Origin: Methanobacterium sp.
Lineage (GTDB): Archaea; Methanobacteriota; Methanobacteria; Methanobacteriales; Methanobacteriaceae
Reading direction: 5' to 3'
Assembly: GCA_028682985.1 (NCBI GenBank)
Contig: JAJRAE010000206.1
Span: 1-5,285 of the forward strand
DNA: 5,285 bases
This document shows positions 1 through 5,285 of the stretch, one piece after another (positions within the stretch are counted from its first letter, which is position 1; every line of letters begins with the position of its first letter). The notes under the pieces were generated by a model, which ran no database searches, was not told where the DNA came from, and saw only the letters and a list, made by a program, of their open reading frames with translations. Position numbers and translations under genes: made by a program.

Positions 1-568
1 CTACCAAGATCATGCCCGTGAGTTAAATATGGACCTGCCAGAAGAGCCTGTTATTTTCCTTAAACCTCCCACTTCAGTTACTGGAACTTTGGACCAGATC
101 ATATATCCTTCATCCTCCAGTCAGGTGGATTATGAAGCAGAATTAGCCATGATTATATCCAGAAAAGCACAAAAAATAGAAGAAGAAGAGGCTGCTGACT
201 ATATTGGTGGATATACTGTTTTAAATGATGTAACCGCCCGGGACCTGCAAAGTAAAGATGTGCAGTGGACCAGGGCTAAAAGCTTTGACACATTCTGTCC
301 AATAGGACCATGCATAGAAACTGAATTAGATCCTTCAAATCTTAAAATTTCTCTGAAACTTAATGATGAAATAAAACAGGATTCCAGTACCAGTAATATG
401 ATATTTACCCCACAGAGATTGGTGGAGTTTATCTCTCATATCATGACTCTTAATCCAGGAGATGTTATAGCAACCGGCACCCCGCCGGGTGTGGGGCAGA
501 TGAAACCTGGAGACATTATAGAAGCAGAAGTGGAAGGTGTTGGAATACTTAAAAACTTTGTTAAATAA
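1..568 (+). CDS. FAH-family hydrolase/isomerase, 3' part (5' end outside window)
   Basis: The frame is open from base 2 and reads YQDHARELN before the first ATG at 29, so that ATG is internal and the true start lies upstream. About 188 residues are visible; full-length relatives have roughly 250-260, so the N-terminal region is missing. The protein is the catalytic fold of the fumarylacetoacetate hydrolase family (COG0179 type). Counting from the ATG at 29, the usual Mg/Mn ligands are present: E36 and E38 in DYEAELA and D67 in NDVTARD. K84 in KSFDTF and the TGTPPGVG loop at 149-156 are also conserved. Family members hydrolyse, decarboxylate or isomerise acylpyruvates, oxaloacetate and related 2-oxo acids. 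They are usually cytosolic dimers. The exact substrate cannot be read from sequence, and old labels such as 'hydroxyheptadienedioate isomerase' should not be trusted. The TAA stop lies 7 bases from the stop of the convergent ferritin-like gene. Confidence 0.93.
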   Translation, partial: YQDHARELNMDLPEEPVIFLKPPTSVTGTLDQIIYPSSSSQVDYEAELAMIISRKAQKIEEEEAADYIGGYTVLNDVTARDLQSKDVQWTRAKSFDTFCPIGPCIETELDPSNLKISLKLNDEIKQDSSTSNMIFTPQRLVEFISHIMTLNPGDVIATGTPPGVGQMKPGDIIEAEVEGVGILKNFVK

Positions 569-575
569 ATAGGGA

Positions 576-863
576 TTATTTCTTCCCGGTTAACTCTTCA
601 ACTTCTTTTTTACCTTTCTCAAGCTCTTTTTCCTGTTCCTCATCCAGTCTTAAGAGCATGGTGTGGAACTCCCCAATATGGGTTTTCTCTTCCTGAGCTA
701 TATCAAGTAAAACAACCTTAAGGTCCTCATTATCAGTCATACTGGCCATTTGCTCATAAAGACTGGTAGCGTCCATTTCTGCGGCAATGGAAACCCTTAG
801 AATCTCCCGATCAATATCTTCCTTTTTTAATCTACCCTTATCAATAGGAACTTCAGAAAACAT
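576..863 (-). CDS. EncFtn-type ferritin-like protein (stand-alone)
   Basis: This 95-residue, highly charged, mostly helical protein has a single ferritin-like helix pair rather than a full four-helix bundle. E29 (in AAEMDA), E59 and H62 (in EEKTH) keep the spacing of the metal ligands E32, E62 and H65 of Rhodospirillum rubrum encapsulated ferritin. In that family, two chains pair to build an Fe ferroxidase centre and the subunits form a decameric ring. From memory, residues 20-93 align without gaps to the N-terminal ferritin-like domain of the P. furiosus encapsulin fusion (LYEQM, LLD, EEK.H.GEF and ELTG all shared). The protein ends at ELTGKK, where that fusion would continue into the shell domain. 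No encapsulin and no obvious C-terminal cargo peptide is seen. Likely role: cytosolic iron oxidation, storage or detoxification. Database labels may read rubrerythrin-like. The ATG at 863 is fixed by GAGGTG 7 bases upstream. Family is fairly certain; physiological role is inferred. Confidence 0.88.
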   Translation of the reverse strand: MFSEVPIDKGRLKKEDIDREILRVSIAAEMDATSLYEQMASMTDNEDLKVVLLDIAQEEKTHIGEFHTMLLRLDEEQEKELEKGKKEVEELTGKK

Positions 864-870
864 ATAGATA

Positions 871-876
871 CACCTC
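871..876 (-). promoter_or_regulatory. Shine-Dalgarno of ferritin-like gene
   Basis: GAGGTG on the minus strand, with 7 bases to the ATG at 863-861. It is a strong match to the methanogen anti-SD (core GGAGGTGATC) and decides the start. It overlaps the proximal arm of the inverted repeat at 875-898. Confidence 0.75.
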
Positions 877-898
877 GCATGTTATTTATATCCTGCGA
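875..898 (-). promoter_or_regulatory. Inverted repeat TCGCA-N14-TGCGA, candidate operator
   Basis: Perfect 5-bp arms (875-879 and 894-898) flank a 14-bp AT-rich centre that contains TATAAATA on the minus strand. The repeat covers the predicted transcription start and leader of the ferritin-like gene, and its proximal arm touches the Shine-Dalgarno. This is where archaeal repressors commonly bind. The arms are GC-containing in an otherwise AT-rich spacer, which makes chance less likely but does not exclude it. It could instead form a weak mRNA hairpin. The internal TATAAATA lies too close to the ATG (about 20 bases) to be the promoter of an mRNA carrying the Shine-Dalgarno. Confidence 0.4.
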
Positions 899-902
899 AG
901 TT

Positions 903-915
903 CATAAAATTTTGT
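903..915 (-). promoter_or_regulatory. Possible BRE/TATA of ferritin-like gene
   Basis: On the minus strand ACAAAATTTTATG combines an A-rich BRE-like part with a TATA-like ATTTTATG. Counting about 26 bases downstream puts transcription start near 882, giving a leader of about 20 bases that includes the GAGGTG site. It sits just after the leuS T-run, consistent with an independent transcript. The match to consensus is only moderate. Confidence 0.35.
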
Positions 916-928
916 AAAAAAAGTAAAA
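916..928 (-). terminator. T-run terminator after leuS
   Basis: Reading the leuS strand, T4 (928-925) and T7 (922-916) follow the TAG stop within about 30 bases, with no stable hairpin before them. Archaeal RNA polymerase terminates on such U-tracts. This suggests leuS transcription ends before the ferritin-like gene. Confidence 0.5.
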
Positions 929-943
929 TAAGAGATTAAATAT

Positions 944-3799
944 CTATTCCAGATAAATGGCGGGCTTATATGGGGTGGCGTTATCTGCTTTACCTTCTGG
1001 ATCATAGGTGGGCTCTTTATAAACTACCACTTCTGCTTCTGCCTCTTTAGATAAAAATGGTAATGAATTTTTTATTATGGAGTATTCATCCAGTTTACCC
1101 ACATAATTCATCCGGGTCATTCTTTTAGCTATTTTCTTAGCATAATCAGCTAACTCTCTTTTATCTTCGTGAAGATTCTTCTGAATAGATCTTCCCATTA
1201 TCTGACCTACATCCGGCTTACCAACATCCCTGGCTACTTCTAGAACATCCCATTTCCAATCGGGAGCTATATATATATGAATTTTTTCAGGTTTAAAGCT
1301 GATTATCTTCTTGATTTCATTAATATCAGTGCTCAGAGCCTGGATGATCTCTTCAGACATTTGAACCTTCTCATCAATTAAAGTCTCATCATATTCAGGC
1401 CATTCCGCATTTGATACAAATCCTTCACCATCTATATCATGCCACATCTCTTCTGAGGTATGGGGTATGAAGGGTGCCATTAAACGTATCCATTTATCAA
1501 GTATATAAACCAGGACATTGGATATTTCAGGATTAACTTCCCCTATTCTTCGGAAATAATAGTCAATATCCTTTTTTAAGAGGAATAATGATTCCTGTAG
1601 TGCTTTTCTGGTTTGGAATCCTTCCAAAGCTTCAGTTGCCCCTTTTATCCTCATGTTCAGCTGACTGAGTATCCAGGAGTTAATGGGATTCTGTATATCC
1701 TTATTGAACTGGTAATTTTTCAGGGACACTGGGTCTCCTGTAATTTCCTCAACCCGTTTGCTGAATTCATAAAACCATTCCAGTCTTTTCTTAGTTCCTT
1801 TTACCTCATTTTCTCTCCAATCAAAGTCCTGCCAGGGCTCGGCAGAGGACATTAAAAATAGTCGTACCACATCCGCTCCGTAAGTATCAATGGCATCTTT
1901 AAGGAGGATCACGTTGCCTTTGGAGGAGGACATTTTATTACCCTCTAATAGTCCCATTCCAAATACTACAATTCCTTGTGGCCATTTATCCCGTGGAAAT
2001 ATGGCTGAATGGTGGAATATATGGAATGATAGATGATTTCCTACCAGATCCTTGGCTGAGAGTCTCCAATCAAGAGGGTACCAGTAATTAAATTCATCTT
2101 TTATATCATTAAAGAGCTCATGGTTAACATTCCCTGAGAACTTTCCTTTATCCAGAAATACATCGTCGAAGAAGGATTCGTCTAAGGATTGCACATCCAG
2201 ATCTTCCATATATTTAGCAATGGCATAGTAAGCCATATAGATGGTTGAGTCACTGAGTGGCTCTATTATCCACTGTTTATCCCAGGGTAGTCTGGTTCCC
2301 AGTCCAATTCTTCTGGTGCAGGCCCAATCATGCAGCCAGTCCAGATAGTACTGGAAGTTGGAGCGCACCTCCTCAGGAACCATCTGCATACTGTCCAGGC
2401 AGTCCATTGCCAGTTTCTTCCAGGTTTCATCAGAATATTTAAGGAACCACTGGTCTTCCAGGATTCTAACCACACATTCGGTGCCGCATCTGCATACCAC
2501 CGGCCTCTGTGCGAAGTCGTACATCACATCTCCCTTTCCAGTTTCCAGGAGTTTCTTGATTATTTCATCTCGGGCCAGTGGTACTTTTAATCCGCTGTAG
2601 TCAGGTATGTTATACATCACACCCTTAGCATGCTCTAGTTTATAGAGTTCGTTGGTTGCATCAGCCAGCTTAGGGTCATCCTGGTTTTCAACCTGGAAAT
2701 TCGTGATTATTTCTTCAGCTGGGAATTCTCCAAATCCCTTGAGTTTGACTATACTTATGGGCTTTATTTTCTCTACTTCTTCCTTAATCTGATACTCTGC
2801 TAATAAGTCCTGGTTATCTTTAAGGTCTTTATGAGCTATGTAATCAGCAGGTGCATGGGCTGGTACTGAATAAACCACCCCAGTAGCATAACCCGGATCA
2901 ACAAAAGATGCGGGTAGAATTATATGCTCTTCACCAGTTATGGGATTTATAACATATTTTCCAATTAGAGAATGGGAGTCTACATCGGACATAACTCCCA
3001 TATCTTTTTTCTGGTGAACCAGGTTATCATATGATTTTCTACTTATTATCCAATGTTCATCATCAACTTTTATTCGGATATATTCCGCATCTGGATTAAG
3101 CCATAGATTAGTGGCGCCGAAGAGGGTTTCCGGACGGAATGTAGCTGCAACCAGGTAATCATCATCTATTTTAAATTTTACCAGAGTGAGCTCATTTATG
3201 GAGACCCCTTCACCATCAAGAAGATCATGGTCACCCACCGGGTTCTCGCATTCTGGACAGTATTTAACTGGGTGTACTCCTTTTCTTACGTATCCTTTGC
3301 TTTCGAGTTTACGAAACTGCCACTCTATGAATTTTTGGTAGTGAGGGTCTGTGGTCCTGAATTCTCTTCTCCAGTCTATAGAGTAACCCATCTCTGTCAT
3401 AACTTCATGATATTCCGTGCTGAAATATTTTACTATGTACTCTGGGTCTTTGAATTTGGCAAGCTCCTTTTCGGGCACTTTATGCACGTTCTTATAGATG
3501 CTTAATGTCCAGGGGTCCTGCCTCGCAATTCTTTTAGCAATCCCAATCACCGGTGCTCCTGTAACATGCCATCCCATGGGGAATAGTACGTTGTAACCCT
3601 GCATTCTTTTAAATCGGGCGTAAACATCTGGTACTGTGTATGTTCGGCCGTGGCCAATGTGCATAGCCCCACTGGGGTAGGGATAGGCTACGGTTAGGAA
3701 GAGTTTCTCCCTGTTATCGGGATCAGAGTGGAATAGTTTTTCTTCGCTCCATTTTTCCTGCCATTTGCTCTCTATTTGGTTATCTGTCAAGTTATTCAC
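944..3799 (-). CDS. leuS: Leucyl-tRNA synthetase, archaeal type
   Basis: This cytosolic class Ia synthetase charges tRNA-Leu with leucine using ATP and edits mischarged products. At 951 residues it has the length of archaeal LeuRS. Numbering from the GTG: the HIGH motif is at 47-50; a zinc-knuckle CPEC is at 181-184; the CP1 editing domain starts near 200, with the threonine-containing TFRPET at 220-225 and the conserved editing Asp D319 in VPAHAPAD; a second Cys cluster CRCGTEC is at 436-442; the catalytic DWACTRRIGLG begins at 491; the KMSKS loop appears as KMSSS at 622-626. The anticodon-binding helical domain runs from about 690, and the archaeal C-terminal tRNA-binding domain to the usual KPAIYLE end. 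No key residue is missing. The GTG at 3799 has no Shine-Dalgarno. An in-frame TTG at 3790-3788 has GGTGA 5 bases upstream and gives an N-terminus (MTDNQIESKW) nearer to relatives, so the real start may be 3790. Confidence 0.98.
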   Translation of the reverse strand: MNNLTDNQIESKWQEKWSEEKLFHSDPDNREKLFLTVAYPYPSGAMHIGHGRTYTVPDVYARFKRMQGYNVLFPMGWHVTGAPVIGIAKRIARQDPWTLSIYKNVHKVPEKELAKFKDPEYIVKYFSTEYHEVMTEMGYSIDWRREFRTTDPHYQKFIEWQFRKLESKGYVRKGVHPVKYCPECENPVGDHDLLDGEGVSINELTLVKFKIDDDYLVAATFRPETLFGATNLWLNPDAEYIRIKVDDEHWIISRKSYDNLVHQKKDMGVMSDVDSHSLIGKYVINPITGEEHIILPASFVDPGYATGVVYSVPAHAPADYIAHKDLKDNQDLLAEYQIKEEVEKIKPISIVKLKGFGEFPAEEIITNFQVENQDDPKLADATNELYKLEHAKGVMYNIPDYSGLKVPLARDEIIKKLLETGKGDVMYDFAQRPVVCRCGTECVVRILEDQWFLKYSDETWKKLAMDCLDSMQMVPEEVRSNFQYYLDWLHDWACTRRIGLGTRLPWDKQWIIEPLSDSTIYMAYYAIAKYMEDLDVQSLDESFFDDVFLDKGKFSGNVNHELFNDIKDEFNYWYPLDWRLSAKDLVGNHLSFHIFHHSAIFPRDKWPQGIVVFGMGLLEGNKMSSSKGNVILLKDAIDTYGADVVRLFLMSSAEPWQDFDWRENEVKGTKKRLEWFYEFSKRVEEITGDPVSLKNYQFNKDIQNPINSWILSQLNMRIKGATEALEGFQTRKALQESLFLLKKDIDYYFRRIGEVNPEISNVLVYILDKWIRLMAPFIPHTSEEMWHDIDGEGFVSNAEWPEYDETLIDEKVQMSEEIIQALSTDINEIKKIISFKPEKIHIYIAPDWKWDVLEVARDVGKPDVGQIMGRSIQKNLHEDKRELADYAKKIAKRMTRMNYVGKLDEYSIIKNSLPFLSKEAEAEVVVYKEPTYDPEGKADNATPYKPAIYLE

Positions 3800-3800
3800 C
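3796..3800 (-). promoter_or_regulatory. GGTGA, possible leuS ribosome-binding site deciding the start
   Basis: GGTGA on the minus strand is complementary to the 16S tail of methanogens and lies 5 bases before TTG (3790-3788). It overlaps the GTG otherwise taken as the start, and no comparable site precedes that GTG. This favours the TTG start and a 948-residue protein. Confidence 0.5.
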
Positions 3801-3878
3801 GTGAAAATTGATAAATTTTTGATAAGGGAAATTAAGAATTTAATCTATTCCCAATATTAATTAAAATTGAATTTCCTG

Positions 3879-3900
3879 GATATTTAAAGATTTTAATATC
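3879..3900 (-). promoter_or_regulatory. Imperfect palindrome over possible leuS TATA box
   Basis: Bases 3879-3888 and 3891-3900 form an inverted repeat with 9 of 10 pairs matching around a central GA (outer arms GATATT/AATATC). On the minus strand one half contains TTTAAATA (3888-3881), a plausible TATA box that would start transcription near 3858 and leave a leader of 60-70 bases. A second TATA-like ATTAAATT (3843-3836) lies closer to the gene. The spacer is so AT-rich that part of the symmetry may be chance. Confidence 0.3.
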
Positions 3901-3939
3901 TGGGATAATATGTCTAAGTTAGCATTATATTAATTGCTT

Positions 3940-4254
3940 TTATAAATTTAATTCCGTATCCATCCATTGCAGATATTCCTCAGATCCTTTCTTCACTTCC
4001 AGCTGTAGGATACATGGTGTTTCATAGCTATGTAGCTCTTTTACCCTTAGTATGACCTGTTCTACTTTATCTTTCCTGGTTTTAGCTATCAGTATGGATT
4101 CATTATCCATCTCTATGTCACCTTTCCATAGATAAAGGGAAGTTATCTGTGGAATTATGTTGGTGCATGCCACCAATCTTTCTTCAAGCAGCTTCTTTGC
4201 TATTTTTTTTGATTCTAGGATCTCGGATGTGGTTATATATATCAGGGAATACAT
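3940..4254 (-). CDS. cutA: CutA1 family protein (divalent-cation tolerance family)
   Basis: The product is 104 residues, the usual size of the small trimeric, ferredoxin-like CutA1 proteins found in all domains. Family signatures are clear: ERLVACTNIIP (25-35, with C30), the aromatic strand SLYLWKG (39-45), KTR (58-60) and HSYETP (75-80). The E. coli gene was named for copper tolerance, and the proteins bind divalent metals in vitro, but the cellular function is not settled, so a copper role should not be assumed here. The protein is very likely a cytosolic trimer. The gene overlaps the nadE stop by one base (TAATG) and has its own GGGAGG site inside the nadE end. It is therefore expected to be co-transcribed with nadE and translationally coupled to it. 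The stop is followed by 140 bases without a strong T-run, so some read-through into leuS is possible. Confidence 0.96.
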   Translation of the reverse strand: MYSLIYITTSEILESKKIAKKLLEERLVACTNIIPQITSLYLWKGDIEMDNESILIAKTRKDKVEQVILRVKELHSYETPCILQLEVKKGSEEYLQWMDTELNL

Positions 4255-5063
4255 TATTTTGGCCTCCCTATTTTTGGTATAGGAGGAGGTACCAGCTTAT
4301 GCTCGGCGGCCTCCATCATGGATTTAACTCTTAACACTTCATCAGGAGATATTCCCAGTTTATCAGCTGTCTGATGTGGTTTTAATTTTTCATCCACTAG
4401 TAGGTATAATATTTTATCGAGTAGCTGGTATGTGATTCCCATTTCCTCTTCATCTGTCTGTCCCTGCCATAAACCAGCTGAAGGCGGTTTATTTATTATA
4501 CTTTTTGGGATATTTAGATATCTGGCTATTTTATTTACATCGGTCTTATAAAGATCTGCAAGAGGGAGTAGATCAACACCTCCATCCCCATACTTGGTAA
4601 AATAGCCCACTAATAGTTCACTTTTATTACCAGTCCCCAGAACCATCCTGCTCATGGAATTAGCGTGATAGTAAAGAATAACCATCCTTATCCTAGCTTT
4701 TAAATTTGCATTGGCTAGTTTAGAATCTTTTAAAGATTTTGATGGTGCATCTAAGCCTTTAAATTCCTTTATAAAATTATCAATTTGTATAATTCTTTTT
4801 TCAATTCCCAGATTATTAGCCACCAGTAAAGCATCCTCCACATCCTCTGGAGAGGTGGTTTCGCTGGGCATTATTAATCCCAGTATTCTATCTTTATTTA
4901 TGCTCTTTGCAGATATATATGCAGCTATTGAAGAGTCAATACCCCCACTTAAACCAACCAACACCCCTGACGAATTTGATTCATTTAATTTTTGTTTGAT
5001 AAATTCCGTGATAATTTTAACACTTGTTTCTGGATTTATATCTGGAAATTTATTATTATCCAT
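4254..5063 (-). CDS. nadE: NAD+ synthetase, ammonia-dependent
   Basis: This cytosolic enzyme makes NAD+ from nicotinic acid adenine dinucleotide (deamido-NAD+), ATP and ammonia, the last step of NAD biosynthesis. At 269 residues it is a single-domain N-type ATP pyrophosphatase without the nitrilase glutaminase domain of long forms, so it should use free ammonia, which suits a methanogen. Visible motifs: the PP-loop SGGIDSS at 39-45; LMMPS-like LIMPSETT at 63-70 with the following SPEDVEDA; GTGNKSELLVGYFTKYGD at 143-160; LLPLADLYKT at 165-174; and the substrate-loop region KPPSAGLWQGQTDE at 192-205. The C-terminus is a Pro-rich tail ending in IGRPK. The ATG at 5063 gives the expected N-terminal helix; only a weak AGGA (5076-5073) precedes it, 9 bases away. 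It is the first gene of the nadE-cutA operon. Confidence 0.97.
   Translation of the reverse strand: MDNNKFPDINPETSVKIITEFIKQKLNESNSSGVLVGLSGGIDSSIAAYISAKSINKDRILGLIMPSETTSPEDVEDALLVANNLGIEKRIIQIDNFIKEFKGLDAPSKSLKDSKLANANLKARIRMVILYYHANSMSRMVLGTGNKSELLVGYFTKYGDGGVDLLPLADLYKTDVNKIARYLNIPKSIINKPPSAGLWQGQTDEEEMGITYQLLDKILYLLVDEKLKPHQTADKLGISPDEVLRVKSMMEAAEHKLVPPPIPKIGRPK
4263..4268 (-). promoter_or_regulatory. Shine-Dalgarno of cutA inside nadE
   Basis: GGGAGG on the minus strand lies in the last codons of nadE, 8 bases before the cutA ATG at 4254-4252. With the TAATG junction, it supports both re-initiation and independent initiation on the same mRNA. Confidence 0.7.
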
Positions 5064-5107
5064 TAGTTTCAGTCCTTAAATGCCTTAATTAAATATTGGA
5101 TTTTTTC

Positions 5108-5120
5108 TATAAAATATATT
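5108..5120 (-). promoter_or_regulatory. Possible TATA box of the nadE-cutA operon
   Basis: AATATATTTTATA on the minus strand is centred about 51 bases before the nadE ATG. Start of transcription about 26 bases downstream would be near 5088, leaving a leader of about 25 bases that includes the weak AGGA site. Position is right, but the surrounding DNA is almost all A and T, so the exact element is uncertain. Confidence 0.35.
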
Positions 5121-5181
5121 AGTGATATAATGTTTTAGTTTGATTTAAAATAATTTTTTAGTTAAATTTTCAATTTAATTA

Positions 5182-5197
5182 ATAACTTATAAGTTAT
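5182..5197. repeat. Perfect 16-bp palindrome with tandem TTATAAG
   Basis: ATAACTTATAAGTTAT reads the same on both strands. The heptamer TTATAAG occurs twice in tandem (5187-5193 and 5194-5200), the second copy extending past the palindrome. Candidate regulator site or TATA region. It is about 120 bases upstream of nadE, so it may serve a neighbour outside the window. Confidence 0.4.
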
Positions 5198-5231
5198 AAG
5201 CAAATACTATGCAAAAACATAATATATTAAA

Positions 5232-5246
5232 AAGTATGGAATACTT
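5232..5246. repeat. Inverted repeat AAGTAT-GGA-ATACTT
   Basis: Perfect 6-bp arms around a 3-base centre, about 35 bases beyond the 16-bp palindrome. It is short and AT-rich, so chance is a serious alternative. Its compact symmetry would fit a dimeric regulator site. Confidence 0.3.
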
Positions 5247-5285
5247 AATGTAACTTTTAATAAAAAATAAAATTTTATATTAACA

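Larger units (their letters stand above)
5064..5285. other. AT-rich non-coding right end of window
   Basis: These 222 bases upstream of nadE show no credible gene, tRNA or RNA motif on either strand. They hold the likely nadE promoter and leader, a perfect 16-bp palindrome (5182-5197) and a 6-3-6 inverted repeat (5232-5246). The stretch probably separates nadE from a further gene beyond the window and may include that gene's promoter. Confidence 0.6.

Noticed and set aside
29..31. ATG at 29 as the start of the FAH-family gene
   Set aside because: The frame is open to the window edge and the upstream residues YQDHARELN fit the conserved family segment before the EEPVIFLKPP motif, so the gene begins further left.
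883..890. TATAAATA on the minus strand as the ferritin-like gene's TATA box
   Set aside because: Transcription would begin at about 860, inside the start codon, leaving out the good GAGGTG site. A TATA-like element at 903-910 fits better.
1613..3505. Several open frames of 60-92 codons on both strands within leuS
   Set aside because: All lie inside the intact leuS reading frame, lack recognisable motifs and are explained as shadow frames.
3921..3939. Possible hairpin terminator after cutA (AGCA...TGCT)
   Set aside because: The stem is only 4 bp with mismatches inside and no T-run follows on the minus strand.
3800..3939. Small RNA or riboswitch upstream of leuS
   Set aside because: No C/D box, tRNA-like fold or known archaeal leader motif could be recognised; the stretch is plain AT-rich spacer apart from the palindrome.
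4711..5079. 122-codon open frame on the plus strand opposite nadE
   Set aside because: It is antisense to a clear nadE whose motifs are intact, its composition is Ser/Ile/Leu-rich as expected from a shadow frame, and no ribosome-binding site or family motif is seen.

Overview
The window looks like chromosomal DNA of a hydrogenotrophic methanogen of the order Methanobacteriales, most likely a Methanobacterium-type organism. The evidence is an archaeal-type leucyl-tRNA synthetase that closely follows the Methanothermobacter protein as I remember it, archaeal-style GAGGTG/GGTGA ribosome-binding sites, T-run terminators without clear hairpins, and AT-rich intergenic DNA. No mobile element, CRISPR array, tRNA or rRNA was seen. 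Genus-level placement is inference.

Layout, left to right. (1) The 3' part of a rightward fumarylacetoacetate-hydrolase (FAH) family gene, whose start lies before the window (1-568). (2) Seven bases later, on the other strand, a 95-residue ferritin-like gene (576-863). It matches the four-helix half-ferritin (EncFtn) family and resembles the ferritin-like domain fused to encapsulin in Pyrococcus furiosus, but stands alone here. (3) A compact 80-base spacer with a T-run terminator for leuS, a TATA-like element and an inverted repeat over the predicted transcription start of the ferritin gene. (4) leuS, leftward (944-3799, or 3790 if a better supported TTG start is used). (5) A 140-base AT-rich spacer with an imperfect palindrome over a possible leuS TATA box. 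(6) cutA (3940-4254) and nadE (4254-5063), both leftward and overlapping by one base (TAATG), so they are an operon with nadE first. (7) A very AT-rich, apparently non-coding 222-base right end (5064-5285), with the likely nadE promoter, a perfect 16-bp palindrome and a second inverted repeat.

Most genes are housekeeping: leucine charging of tRNA (leuS), the last step of NAD synthesis (nadE), a conserved trimeric metal-binding protein of unclear role (cutA) and a metal-dependent enzyme of 2-oxoacid-type chemistry (FAH family). The odd one out is the small iron-binding ferritin-like protein, with apparently its own operator-controlled promoter. No encapsulin shell gene is in the window. I found no sign of a defence system or other large novel system; the best lead is this orphan EncFtn-like gene and its control region.
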